From Actinomycetota bacterium (GTDB lineage Bacteria; Actinomycetota; Nitriliruptoria; Nitriliruptorales; JAHWKO01): DNA of 64,000 nt. The position numbers and the translations under genes are program-made. Shown one piece after another: positions 30,751-38,836 of the stretch (positions are counted from its first letter, which is position 1; each line of letters starts with the position of its first letter). The notes beneath the pieces are model-generated. The model had not been told where the DNA came from and did no database searches. It worked only from the letters and a program-made list of their open reading frames with translations. The stretch covers positions 62,001 to 126,000 of the forward strand of contig JAHWKW010000010.1 in assembly GCA_019347675.1 (NCBI GenBank). Reading direction: 5' to 3'.

Positions 30751-32457
30751 TCAGAAGGGCACGGGCGGGCCGCCCCGAGGATCGCCGCGGGGCTCGCTGG
30801 GCGCGCGATTCCGGGCACCGGGGTCGGTTCCGTGCGGCGGGTGACCAGGTGAGCCGGGCACGACCTGATCGACCCGGTCTCGGTGGCGGTGCCCGTCGCG
30901 GTGGATGGCCTCGGCGAGGTCGTCGAGATCCCACCCGGGCCGTCGCCGGCGACGGCCGGCCTCGGACCGGGGTGGGCGCCGCCGGTCGCGGGCGGGCTCG
31001 AGAGGGGTGCCGCGCGGCAGCGACCGGAAGCTTCGCCCCTCGCGGCTCACGGCGAACTCGGCGGTGTCGGAATCCAGGCGGGTCTTCCATCCGTGGTCGT
31101 GGATGGTGGTGTGCGACCGCTGGGACAGCCCGGCCAGGTTCAGCCCGTGGTGGTCACCGCCGCGGCGGCGCTCCCGCAGGTGGTGCAGGTGATCGATGGT
31201 CAGCGGCGAGCCGGGGAACCGGTCGCCGCGGTCGCGCACGCGCACGGCCAGGCGGGTGGCGGCAGGGATGTGCTCGGCGTGGAGCTTGCGGGACACGGCC
31301 AGGGGTTCGGCACCGTCGTAGATGACCGCGCGGATGTCGGCGTCCTTGGCGATGATCTCGGCCAGCGCGGCCGACACCGTGGGCATGCGACCGGCCAGGC
31401 CGGTCTCCAGCCAGCCCGCGACGGTCTCGGTCACCCGTGAGATGTCCAGGCTGACCACCATCGATGGGCGGGCTGGCCGCCCCGGCGAGCCGCCCATCCA
31501 CTCGGTCAGGATTCGGCGCAGCCCGTCGAAGCGGGCTCGGCCCAGGCTCATCCGCCGGTCGGCACCCGCCTCGTCGCGGCCGTCGCCGTCGCCGTCCCCA
31601 TCCTCGCCGGCGTCGTCGCCGTCGCCGTTGGTGTGGTCAGTGTCATGGTCGTCGCCGGCGTGGTCGTGGAGGTCGGACAGGTCGGTGGCGCGTCGCAGGG
31701 CGTTCGTGATCACGGCGGTGTCGGCCGGTGCGGCGTGACCCCAGAAGTCGGCGCTGCCGTCCAGGCAGCCCTGGATGGCCAGGAAGCTGGCGGTCTGCTG
31801 GCGCCGTTCACGCTGGCGCACGCTGGCGGCGGCCAGGGTCTCGTCCAGCGCCCGGTCGACCGCCCACAGCAGATCGTCTGGGGCGTAGCCGTCGATCCCA
31901 CCGAAGCGGCGCACGCTGGCGTCGATGCGTTCGTCCAGCCACGCCCGCTGTTCGCGGTCCAGACGCTTGGCGCGTTGGGTGATGGTGCGCACCTGCCCCC
32001 ACGACACCTTGCCCTCCCGGAACAGTCCCGCCAGCACCGGCATGTGGCCCAGCACATCCGAGGCGGTCAGCAGCGTGCTGAGATCCGAACCGATCAGCCG
32101 GCAGGTGTTGGCCAGCCACCACTCCAGGGGCATGCCCTCGACCTTCTCACACACCCCTGAGGCCGCCACCTTCGACGCCAACGACACCGCCGTCGCGATC
32201 GCACGCTCCGAGGCGCGGACCGCCTGCGTCAACGCCGCCAGATCACCCGTGGCCTCATCCAGGTCGTGGCGGCCGTGACCGTGCGCGGCGTCGTGGTGCT
32301 CGACACGACCGCCCTCGGCACCACCGACGTGACGTCCGTCGGCGCGCTCCATGTGCGCGTCGCCGGCCCGGTCCGTGCGGTCGTTCCTTGTGTCGTCCAT
32401 GGTCGTCTCGTCCATGGTCGTCTTCTCCATGGTCGTCTTCTCCATGGTCTCATCCAT
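30751..32457 (-). CDS. DUF222 (13E12-type) protein with C-terminal HNH nuclease domain
   Basis: About 568 residues. The N-terminus is a run of METT/MEKTT repeats from 15-bp tandem DNA. A DUF222 helical domain follows (VCEKVEGMPLEWWLANT, VLAGLFREGKVSWGQVRTI), interrupted by a Asp/His/Gly-rich insert (DHDTDHTNGDGDDAGEDGDG). The HNH domain is GSPLTIDHLHHLRERRRG then LNLAGLSQRSHTTIHDHGW; the zinc-binding CxxC pairs often seen are absent. The start is uncertain: the ATG at 32457 is used here; 32487 is in frame but would place a LexA box inside the gene. Codon GC matches the genome. It is convergent with radA. Confidence 0.8.
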   Translation of the reverse strand: MDETMEKTTMEKTTMDETTMDDTRNDRTDRAGDAHMERADGRHVGGAEGGRVEHHDAAHGHGRHDLDEATGDLAALTQAVRASERAIATAVSLASKVAASGVCEKVEGMPLEWWLANTCRLIGSDLSTLLTASDVLGHMPVLAGLFREGKVSWGQVRTITQRAKRLDREQRAWLDERIDASVRRFGGIDGYAPDDLLWAVDRALDETLAAASVRQRERRQQTASFLAIQGCLDGSADFWGHAAPADTAVITNALRRATDLSDLHDHAGDDHDTDHTNGDGDDAGEDGDGDGDGRDEAGADRRMSLGRARFDGLRRILTEWMGGSPGRPARPSMVVSLDISRVTETVAGWLETGLAGRMPTVSAALAEIIAKDADIRAVIYDGAEPLAVSRKLHAEHIPAATRLAVRVRDRGDRFPGSPLTIDHLHHLRERRRGGDHHGLNLAGLSQRSHTTIHDHGWKTRLDSDTAEFAVSREGRSFRSLPRGTPLEPARDRRRPPRSEAGRRRRRPGWDLDDLAEAIHRDGHRHRDRVDQVVPGSPGHPPHGTDPGARNRAPSEPRGDPRGGPPVPF

Positions 32458-32462
32458 GCCCA

Positions 32463-32476
32463 CGAACGTACGTTCG
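32463..32476. promoter_or_regulatory. LexA (SOS) box
   Basis: CGAACGTACGTTCG is a perfect 14-base palindrome matching the Gram-positive LexA consensus CGAACRNRYGTTYC except the last base. It lies 6 bases before the chosen DUF222/HNH start. SOS boxes before 13E12-type genes are known in M. tuberculosis, so LexA control of this gene is a good inference. The box could also reach the divergent amidase gene starting at 32640. Confidence 0.75.
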
Positions 32477-32639
32477 GGGTGTGACATCCGCCCGCCCGAC
32501 CCACTCGACGCTGGGGAAAACCGGAGACCGCGTCCGCGCAGCCTCCGGCTCTCCGGCCGGTCAGCGCCCACAACCCGGTACAGTCCGGCCGTCTTGACCG
32601 AGGTCGGCCGCTTCCGAACGTGAACGCATCGGGGACAGC

Positions 32640-32933
32640 ATGCGTCGCATCCTGACGCTGACGCTGACGCTCGCCGTCGTGGCGTCCGGCCTCGTCCTGC
32701 CGACCACGCTCGCGGAGGCCGTGACGCGACCACGGACGCTGTACCACGAGCACCCGGTCACCTCCGCGCCGGTCGAGCCCGGGTTCCCCATCGACGACCT
32801 CGGTGTGGTGTTCGACCTGCCGGAGGGCGCCGACGCCGATCACGACCACGGTCCCGGCGACGTGCACGAGGGCGTCGCCGGGCTCGCGGCGCGTTTCCGC
32901 AACGGTGGGTGTGGGGTCCGTGGACGCCGATGA
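32640..32933 (+). pseudogene. 5' part of PGRP amidase gene, before a frameshift
   Basis: 97 codons: a signal peptide (RRILTLTLTLAVVASGLVLP) and a short linker typical of actinobacterial peptidoglycan-recognition amidases, ending AARFRNGG then out-of-frame CGVRGRR and stop. Removing one TG from GGGTGTGGGG near 32907-32916 would restore GGWGPWTPM, the conserved sequence that continues in the next feature. So this and the following entry are one gene split by an apparent 2-base insertion, either real or a sequencing error. Confidence 0.75.
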
Positions 32934-34747
32934 CCGAGGACGGCGCGCAGGCGCCGGGACAGTGGACGGCAGCGCTCGTCTCCGGTGACGACGCCGAGGC
33001 CTACCAGATCAGGGGCCTACCGGCGTTCGCGCGCGCCGCCCGCGCCGCGGCGCTGAACACCACGGACGGCCCTCCGGAGGTCGTCGGACGTCGCCCGGCG
33101 GCGTCCGCCGACGCCGTGACGACGTGCAAGTCGCGGGCCGACTGGTCGGCGGACGAGAGCCTGCGCACGAGCGACCGCAGCTACGCCCCGGTTCAGGTGC
33201 TGACGGTCCACCACACCGCGACGCAGAACGACGACCCGGACCCGGATGCGCGCGTCCGCGCGATCTACACCTACCACGTGCGCACGAACGGGTGGGACGA
33301 CATCGGCTACCAGGCGCTGATCTCCGAGGACGGGACCGTCTACGAGGGACGCTGGTCGGGCAGTGACAGCCCCTCGTGTCTCGACGCGGGCGGCACCGGG
33401 TGGGAGTTCGGGCACCGCACGACGGCGAGCACCTCCGAGATCGTGACGGGCGCCCACACCGGCGGCTACAACACCGGCAACTTCGGTGTCGCGCTGCTCG
33501 GCACGCTCACGGACGTCCCTGCGAAGGCAGCTGCCCGTGAGGCCCTCGTCGAGTACCTCGCCGAGCTGTCGGGGCGCCACGGCCTGGACCCTGAGGGAAC
33601 GGTCGACTACGACAACGGGGTGAACCGCCGGACCGTGAAGACGATCTCCGGACACCGTGACTTCACGGCGACCGAGTGCCCGGGAGGCGTCTTCTACGAC
33701 GACCTACCGGCGGTCAGGACGGACGTCGCCAGCCGCCTGTCGGGCTCGACGCCGGCGACGTCCACCGTGGCCGATGACGTCGCCGCGGCGGAGTCGACGG
33801 TCAGCGCGACCGTGACCGGCTCGTACCTCGACACCCATGCCGCCGGGGGCGCCGTCGAGGCGCTCACGGAGGTCGAGTCCGGTGGCAAGCCGTCGACACG
33901 CACGTCGCTGCTCGAGCACGCTTGGGACGTGAGCGTGACCGGCGGCGACACGGTGACCTTCTCCGTCGGCGCCTCCGCGACCTCGTCCGCCGAGGACTTC
34001 GCGTTCGCGTACTCCACCGACGGAGGAGCGACGTACTGGCCCCTGGTGACCGTGGCCGCTGGCACCGGCGGTGTCTCGACCGCCGCCATGCCGGCCGGCA
34101 CCCGCGGGGCCGTGAAGGTCCGGGTGACCGACGCCGATCGGGCGGCGGGCAACCAGAGCCTCGACACGATCGACGTCGACCACCTCTTCATCCGGTCCGA
34201 CTCCACGGTGGTCAGCGATCCTCCCCCGGCGCCCGACACGGTGACGGCATCGTCGACGGGTGCGACGACCGCCCGGGTCACGTGGACGGACGTCACCACG
34301 GAGGCCGGATACGAGGTCCAGCGGACGAGCGAGTCGGCGACCGCACCCGACGGGAGCTGGACGTCGGTCGCATCGGTCGCTGCGGACAGCACCGCGTACG
34401 ACGACGGTGGGCTGCGGTCGTCGACGGCCTACTGGTACCGGGTCCGGGCCGTGAACCGCGCCGGCGCGTCGGCCTGGACGGTGTCGGACGGCGTGACGAC
34501 CGCCGCCGCCGTGAGCATCGAGCTCGGCGCGAGCGGCTGGAAGACGAAGGGCGAGCACCGCGTCGACCTGTCGTGGACCGGTGCGACCGCCGTCTCCGTC
34601 CACCGCGACGATGTCCACGTCGCCGACGTCGACGGCTCGTCGTTCACGGACGTGATCGCGGCGAAGGGCAGCGCGACGTACACGCACTGGGTGTGCCTGC
34701 GCAGCGACCCGACCGTCTGCTCGAACCGGGTCACGACGACGTTCTGA
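32909..34747 (+). CDS. N-acetylmuramoyl-L-alanine amidase (PGRP) with fibronectin III domain, frameshifted at its 5' end
   Basis: 612 residues in the second frame. Order of parts: a WGPWTPMTEDG linker; a PGRP/amidase_2 domain with zinc ligands in VLTVHHTATQ, TISGHRDFTATECPG and a conserved YHV/WDDIGYQ; a region of about 170 residues with a beta-sandwich-like repeat; a fibronectin type III domain (TVTASSTGATTARVTW... YWYRVRAVN); and a C-terminal beta domain ending in CLRSDPTVCSNR. It would cleave peptidoglycan stem peptides. Read alone from GTG 32909 it has no signal peptide and would stay in the cytoplasm; the joined gene (from 32640) would be secreted. Confidence 0.8.
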   Translation: MWGPWTPMTEDGAQAPGQWTAALVSGDDAEAYQIRGLPAFARAARAAALNTTDGPPEVVGRRPAASADAVTTCKSRADWSADESLRTSDRSYAPVQVLTVHHTATQNDDPDPDARVRAIYTYHVRTNGWDDIGYQALISEDGTVYEGRWSGSDSPSCLDAGGTGWEFGHRTTASTSEIVTGAHTGGYNTGNFGVALLGTLTDVPAKAAAREALVEYLAELSGRHGLDPEGTVDYDNGVNRRTVKTISGHRDFTATECPGGVFYDDLPAVRTDVASRLSGSTPATSTVADDVAAAESTVSATVTGSYLDTHAAGGAVEALTEVESGGKPSTRTSLLEHAWDVSVTGGDTVTFSVGASATSSAEDFAFAYSTDGGATYWPLVTVAAGTGGVSTAAMPAGTRGAVKVRVTDADRAAGNQSLDTIDVDHLFIRSDSTVVSDPPPAPDTVTASSTGATTARVTWTDVTTEAGYEVQRTSESATAPDGSWTSVASVAADSTAYDDGGLRSSTAYWYRVRAVNRAGASAWTVSDGVTTAAAVSIELGASGWKTKGEHRVDLSWTGATAVSVHRDDVHVADVDGSSFTDVIAAKGSATYTHWVCLRSDPTVCSNRVTTTF

Positions 34748-34862
34748 CGCGCGGCCCGGTCGGAGGATCTCGAGCGCGGCTTCGCATCTCCGCGGGGCGG
34801 TGCCGAACGGGCCTTACCGGTCGGTTGGTACGCTCCGCCCCGCGGCGACCGAGAGGACGAGC

Positions 34863-35930
34863 GTGCAGCCCCACCGGCGCGACGAGCAGTACCGCGCCGT
34901 GCTCGCCAAGCTGTCCCCGGGGACCGTGCTGCGCGAGGCCGTCCAACGGGTCATCGCTGGTCACCGCGGGGCGCTGATCGTCATCGGGATGAACTCGCAG
35001 GTCGAGCCGGTGATCTCCGGTGGCTTCGACGTGGACATCAACTGCACCGCGCAGCGCCTGTCCGAGCTGGCGAAGATGGACGGGGCGATCATCCTCTCCG
35101 ACGACGGGGAGCGGATCCTGCGTGCCAACGTCCACCTGGTCCCCAACCCGTCGATCAGCACCGACGAGACCGGCACGCGCCACCGCACGGCCGAGCGCGT
35201 CGCCAGGCAGTGCAAGGTCCCGGTGATCTCGGTCAGCGAGTCGATGCGGATCGTGACCCTGTACATCAACAGCGGGAAGATCGTCCTGGAGGACGTTTCG
35301 TCGCTGCTGGTCCGGGCGAACCAGGCCCTGGCGACGCTGGAGCGGTACCGGGTTCGACTCGACGAGGGTTCCGCCTCGCTGTCAGCGCTCGAGATCGAGG
35401 ACAACGTCACAGTCCGCGATGTCGTACAGGTCCTGCAGCGTGCCGAGATGGTGGTCCGCATCGCCGAGGAGATCGAGGACTACGTCGTCGAGCTCGGCAG
35501 CGAAGGTCGGCTGATCCAGCTGCAACTCGACGAACTGATGTCCCAGGTGCAAGACGAGCGCGCCCTGGTCGTGCAGGACTACCTGGCCGACCGGCGCCGC
35601 AAGCTCGAGACCGTCCTCGATGAGCTGTCTTCGCTGTCCACCGAGGAGCTCCTCGAGCTGGAACGGATCGCCAAGGCACTGGCCTACGACCCGGACGAGG
35701 TGGATCAGGCGGTGGCGCCCCGCGGCTACCGGCTGCTGACCAAGATTCCGCGGGTTCCCGACCCGGTGATCGAGAAGCTCGTCAAGCGCTTCACCAACCT
35801 GCAGGGCGTCATGGCCGCGAGCCTGGAGGACCTCGACGACGTCGAAGGAGTCGGTGCGGCACGGGCCCGGTCGATCAAGGACGGGCTGGCGCGCTTGGCC
35901 GAATCAACGCTTCTCGAACGCTACGTGTGA
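34863..35930 (+). CDS. disA: Diadenylate cyclase DisA
   Basis: 355 residues. It makes c-di-AMP and scans DNA. The DAC domain carries DGA (73-75) and RHR (106-108), in MDGAIILSDDGERIL and TGTRHRTAERVA. A long middle helical segment precedes a C-terminal helix-hairpin-helix domain (DLDDVEGVGAARARSIKDG). GTG 34863 has GAGAGGA 5 bases upstream; a TACGCT box lies at 34829-34834. radA-disA adjacency is conserved elsewhere but broken here. Confidence 0.96.
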   Translation: MQPHRRDEQYRAVLAKLSPGTVLREAVQRVIAGHRGALIVIGMNSQVEPVISGGFDVDINCTAQRLSELAKMDGAIILSDDGERILRANVHLVPNPSISTDETGTRHRTAERVARQCKVPVISVSESMRIVTLYINSGKIVLEDVSSLLVRANQALATLERYRVRLDEGSASLSALEIEDNVTVRDVVQVLQRAEMVVRIAEEIEDYVVELGSEGRLIQLQLDELMSQVQDERALVVQDYLADRRRKLETVLDELSSLSTEELLELERIAKALAYDPDEVDQAVAPRGYRLLTKIPRVPDPVIEKLVKRFTNLQGVMAASLEDLDDVEGVGAARARSIKDGLARLAESTLLERYV

Positions 35931-35952
35931 TCCCGTTGACCCAGTGCAGCTG

Positions 35953-35982
35953 TTGAGGGGCTCCTGGGGCCTGTGATAGCCT
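35953..35982 (+). promoter_or_regulatory. Candidate carD promoter
   Basis: TTGAGG (35953-35958), an 18-base spacer and TGATAGCCT with the -10 TAGCCT at 35977-35982, giving an extended TGn -10. The leader to the carD ATG would be about 155 bases; the rest of the 214-base gap shows no gene. Confidence 0.45.
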
Positions 35983-36144
35983 GGAACGACACATCCCCGA
36001 GATCGAAGGCCCGAACCCGGTCGCGACGCCGATGGGCCGAGCTAGCCGTGACAGGGCCATGACGCATCCTCGATGTGCCCAGAGCCACCGCGGCGACGCG
36101 AGCCCAGGCCCGCGTGCCGCAGCCACGTCTAGCAAGGAGTTCCC

Positions 36145-36636
36145 ATGGTCTTCGCCGTCGGCGACACCGTCGTCTACCCCCACCACGGCGCCGCGATCAT
36201 CGAGAAGGTGGAGACCCGCGAACTGAGAGGCGAGAAGCGCGAGTACTTCGTTCTCCGCCTGACCTACGGCGACCTGACCGTCATGGTCCCTCAGGACTCG
36301 GTCGAGGAGTGCGGTGTCCGCGACGTGGTGACCAAGAAGGAGGTCGAGAAGGTCCTCGACATCCTGCGCCAGCCCGAAGGCAAGCAGGCGGGCAACTGGT
36401 CGCGGCGGTTCAAGGCCAACTACGAAAAGCTCCGCTCGGGCGACATCTACCAGGTCGCCGAGGTCCTCCGTAACCTGTGCACACGGGAGAAGGACAAGGG
36501 CCTGTCAGCGGGAGAGAAGCGCATGCTGACCAAGGCCAAGCAGATCCTGCTGTCCGAGCTCGCCGTCGCGATCAAGAAGGACGAGGAGAAGGCCGAGGAG
36601 CTGGTCAACAAGACCCTCGCCGAGGCGCAGGGCTGA
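36145..36636 (+). CDS. carD: CarD-family RNA polymerase-binding regulator
   Basis: 163 residues. The N-terminal Tudor-like RNA-polymerase-interacting domain (FAVGDTVVYPHHGAAIIEKVE, RLTYGDLTVMVP) is followed by the helical DNA-binding domain with the conserved WSRRFKANYEKLRSGD. CarD stabilises the open promoter complex, chiefly at rRNA promoters, and is essential in mycobacteria. AAGGAG lies 5 bases before the ATG. The order carD-ispD-ispF-cysS is the mycobacterial one. Confidence 0.96.
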   Translation: MVFAVGDTVVYPHHGAAIIEKVETRELRGEKREYFVLRLTYGDLTVMVPQDSVEECGVRDVVTKKEVEKVLDILRQPEGKQAGNWSRRFKANYEKLRSGDIYQVAEVLRNLCTREKDKGLSAGEKRMLTKAKQILLSELAVAIKKDEEKAEELVNKTLAEAQG

Positions 36637-36677
36637 CCCGACCGGGACCATCACCTCACGGCAGTACCCTTACGGCC

Positions 36678-37853
36678 ATGCGGACGCGCGAGGCCGGCGA
36701 CCGAACCGACGACTCGGGTTCCACTCCGCCCGCACCGGCTGATCCCCGTCCCCCTCGGCCCCCGGGTCCACGTCGGGGCGCTCCGTGGGCGGTCGAGCTG
36801 ATCCGGTTGGTGGTCGTCCTGGGTTTCACCGCCGGCGGCTTCGCCGTCGGACCCCCCGTCGATCAGCTCCTTGGTCCCGATGTCGCGCCGGTGGATCTGA
36901 CGACCACCCGCCTGATCGCGTCGGTCCTGGGCGCGCTGGTCGGCTACGTCGCCGGGGGGGTCCTCGGCCGTGGGTTCCTGTCCGGCGTCGACGCCGCCGA
37001 GGCCCGTCTGCGCCGTGTCGACGCGGCCGTGTTGATCTCGGCGGTGCTGGGTGCCGCCGTCGCCGGGCTGCTGGCTGCGCTGCTGCTCACGCCGGTCCTG
37101 GTCCTGCCCTACAAGGCGGTCACGGTGCCGGCGGCGATCACCGTCGCCGCGATCGCCATGTACGTCGGTGGGCGGCTGGGGGCTGCCCGCGGCGGTGACC
37201 TGCTGCGCTTCCTGGGCGCTCGCGGTCGCATCGAGGTCACCACGCCCACCCGCGGTGGCATCACCAAGCTCGTCGACACCTCGGCGCTGATCGACGGCCG
37301 GATCCTCGAGGTCGCCCGCGGTGGCTTCCTGGAGGGCACCGTGGTCATCCCGCGCTTCGTCCTCGACGAGCTGCAGCGCCTGGCCGACACCGAGGAGCCG
37401 CGGCGGCGACGGGCCGGCCGCCGCGGCCTCGAGACCCTGCAGCGCCTCCAACACGAACAGGTCGTCGGTGTGGAGGTCACAGACGACGAGGTCGCGCAGT
37501 TCGCCGACGTCGACGCCAAGCTCGCCGCGCTCGCCCGTGAGCGGCGCGCGGCGCTGCTGACCGTCGACGCGAACCTGTCCCGTGTCGCCGAGATCTCCGG
37601 CGTGCGGGTGCTGAACCTGCACGCGCTGGCCGAGGCTCTCCGCCCGCCCGTCCTGCCCGGCGACCGCATCGAGATCAGGATCAACAAGCCGGGTCGGGAA
37701 CCGGGGCAGGGCGTCGGGTACCTGCCTGACGGCACGATGGTCGTCGTCGAGCGCGCCCGCCCGCACGTCGGAGAGCAGGTGACCGCGGAGGTCGCGTCGC
37801 TGTTGCAGAACCGCAACGGGCGCATGGTCTTCGCGACCCTGCAGGACCGGTGA
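36678..37853 (+). CDS. YacL-like membrane PIN/TRAM-domain protein
   Basis: 391 residues. A Pro-rich N-terminus precedes four hydrophobic segments (about 40-190), then a PIN RNase domain (KLVDTSALIDGRILEVA... VIPRFVLDELQ... DAKLAALARERRAALLTVDANLS) and a C-terminal TRAM domain (GDRIEIRINKPGREPGQGVGYL). Acidic PIN residues are kept, so RNase activity is plausible. In Bacillus, yacL follows disA and precedes ispD, as here. Its stop at 37851-37853 overlaps the first GTGA of the ispD-side repeat array. Confidence 0.88.
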   Translation: MRTREAGDRTDDSGSTPPAPADPRPPRPPGPRRGAPWAVELIRLVVVLGFTAGGFAVGPPVDQLLGPDVAPVDLTTTRLIASVLGALVGYVAGGVLGRGFLSGVDAAEARLRRVDAAVLISAVLGAAVAGLLAALLLTPVLVLPYKAVTVPAAITVAAIAMYVGGRLGAARGGDLLRFLGARGRIEVTTPTRGGITKLVDTSALIDGRILEVARGGFLEGTVVIPRFVLDELQRLADTEEPRRRRAGRRGLETLQRLQHEQVVGVEVTDDEVAQFADVDAKLAALARERRAALLTVDANLSRVAEISGVRVLNLHALAEALRPPVLPGDRIEIRINKPGREPGQGVGYLPDGTMVVVERARPHVGEQVTAEVASLLQNRNGRMVFATLQDR

Positions 37854-38078
37854 GCGACGCTCCGCGGGAGCGGCGCGAGAGTGGGAGGTGTACCGGTGAG
37901 CGACGCCCCGCAGGGGCGACGCGAGAGGAGCTGTCTTAGGTCTCCTAAGACCGCGACGGAGGTGTACCGGTGAGCGACGCCCCGCAGGGGCGACGCGAGA
38001 GTCGGAGGTGTGCCAGTGAGATCAGCGGCGCCCCGCAGGGGCGACGCGGAGGTGTACCGGTCAGCGGCGCCCCGCCAG
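37850..38078 (+). repeat. Second array of the 74-bp repeat family, with full and shortened units
   Basis: Unit 1 starts at 37850 and is only 46 bp, lacking hairpin 2. Unit 2 starts at 37896, is 74 bp and has both hairpins (CGCCCC-GCA-GGGGCG and a perfect GTCTTAGG-TCT-CCTAAGAC). From 37970 follow shortened units with hairpin 1 at about 37977 and 38029, ending in a partial copy near 38064. Each junction keeps GGAGGTGTACCGGTGAGC or a variant (38002: GGAGGTGTGCCAGTGAG). Compared with the folK-side array, both arms of hairpin 1 changed together, as did hairpin 2. Confidence 0.9.
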
Positions 38079-38134
38079 CCGGCAGAAGTCCCGAGGACCG
38101 AGCCGGAACGGACCACGACCGACGCGTGGCACCG

Positions 38135-38836
38135 GTGAGCGAGGTCACCGCGGTCGTGGTCGCGGCCGGCCGCGGGCAGCGACTCGCTGACGCCGGCGCC
38201 GGTCGGCCCAAGGCGCTGGTCGAGGTCGACGGACGGCCGCTCCTCGATCTCACGCTCACCACCCTGCGGGCGGTCCGGGCCATCACCGCCGTCGTGGTGG
38301 TGCACCCACCGGGCGCCGGATCCGATTTCCGCGCCGTCGCCGGCAGCGACGTCGCCCTGGTCGCGGGTGGTACCAGCCGGTCAGCCAGCGTCCGTCGCGG
38401 GGTGGAGGCGCTGGTGCCGGGCAGCGAGCTGGTGGCCATCCACGACGCCGCCCGCCCGCTGGTCCCCCCGGCCGTCATCGCCGACGCGGTCGAGGCCGTG
38501 ACCGGCGACGTGGTGGCGGCGGCTCCCGGTCTGCCGGTGACCGACACCTTGAAGCGGGTGGGCGCCGGCGGCGACGTGCTCGCCACGGTCGGGCGGGGCG
38601 GCCTGTGGGCGGTCCACACCCCGCAGGTGATCCGCCGCGACGTCCTGGAAACCACGCTCGACTGGGCGCGCGGTCGCGACGCCACCGACGACCTGTCCTT
38701 GGTCGAGGAAGCCATCGCCGCCGGTGCCGTGGGCGGCCGGGTTCGGCTGGTGCGGGGCGACCCGCGCGACCTGAAGGTCACCCACCCCGAGGATCTGCTG
38801 GTCGCCGTCGCGATCGTTCGTGGGACCCGCCCGTGA
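38135..38836 (+). CDS. ispD: 2-C-methyl-D-erythritol 4-phosphate cytidylyltransferase
   Basis: 233 residues if begun at GTG 38135. It makes CDP-methylerythritol in the MEP isoprenoid route. Motifs are VTAVVVAAGRGQRL, RPKALVEVDGRPLL, VAIHDAARPLV and LVEEAIAAGA, with KVTHPEDL near the end. The frame is open back to GTG 37970, inside the repeat array, where a strong GGAGG 7 bases upstream would start a 55-residue repeat-derived N-terminal extension. GTG 38126 is a third option. Both later starts lack a clear ribosome site. It overlaps ispF by four bases. Confidence 0.92.
   Translation: MSEVTAVVVAAGRGQRLADAGAGRPKALVEVDGRPLLDLTLTTLRAVRAITAVVVVHPPGAGSDFRAVAGSDVALVAGGTSRSASVRRGVEALVPGSELVAIHDAARPLVPPAVIADAVEAVTGDVVAAAPGLPVTDTLKRVGAGGDVLATVGRGGLWAVHTPQVIRRDVLETTLDWARGRDATDDLSLVEEAIAAGAVGGRVRLVRGDPRDLKVTHPEDLLVAVAIVRGTRP

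Noticed and set aside
30751-32457. Insertion-sequence transposase
   Set aside because: The gene is DUF222/HNH; no DDE motif, terminal inverted repeats or target duplication were seen.
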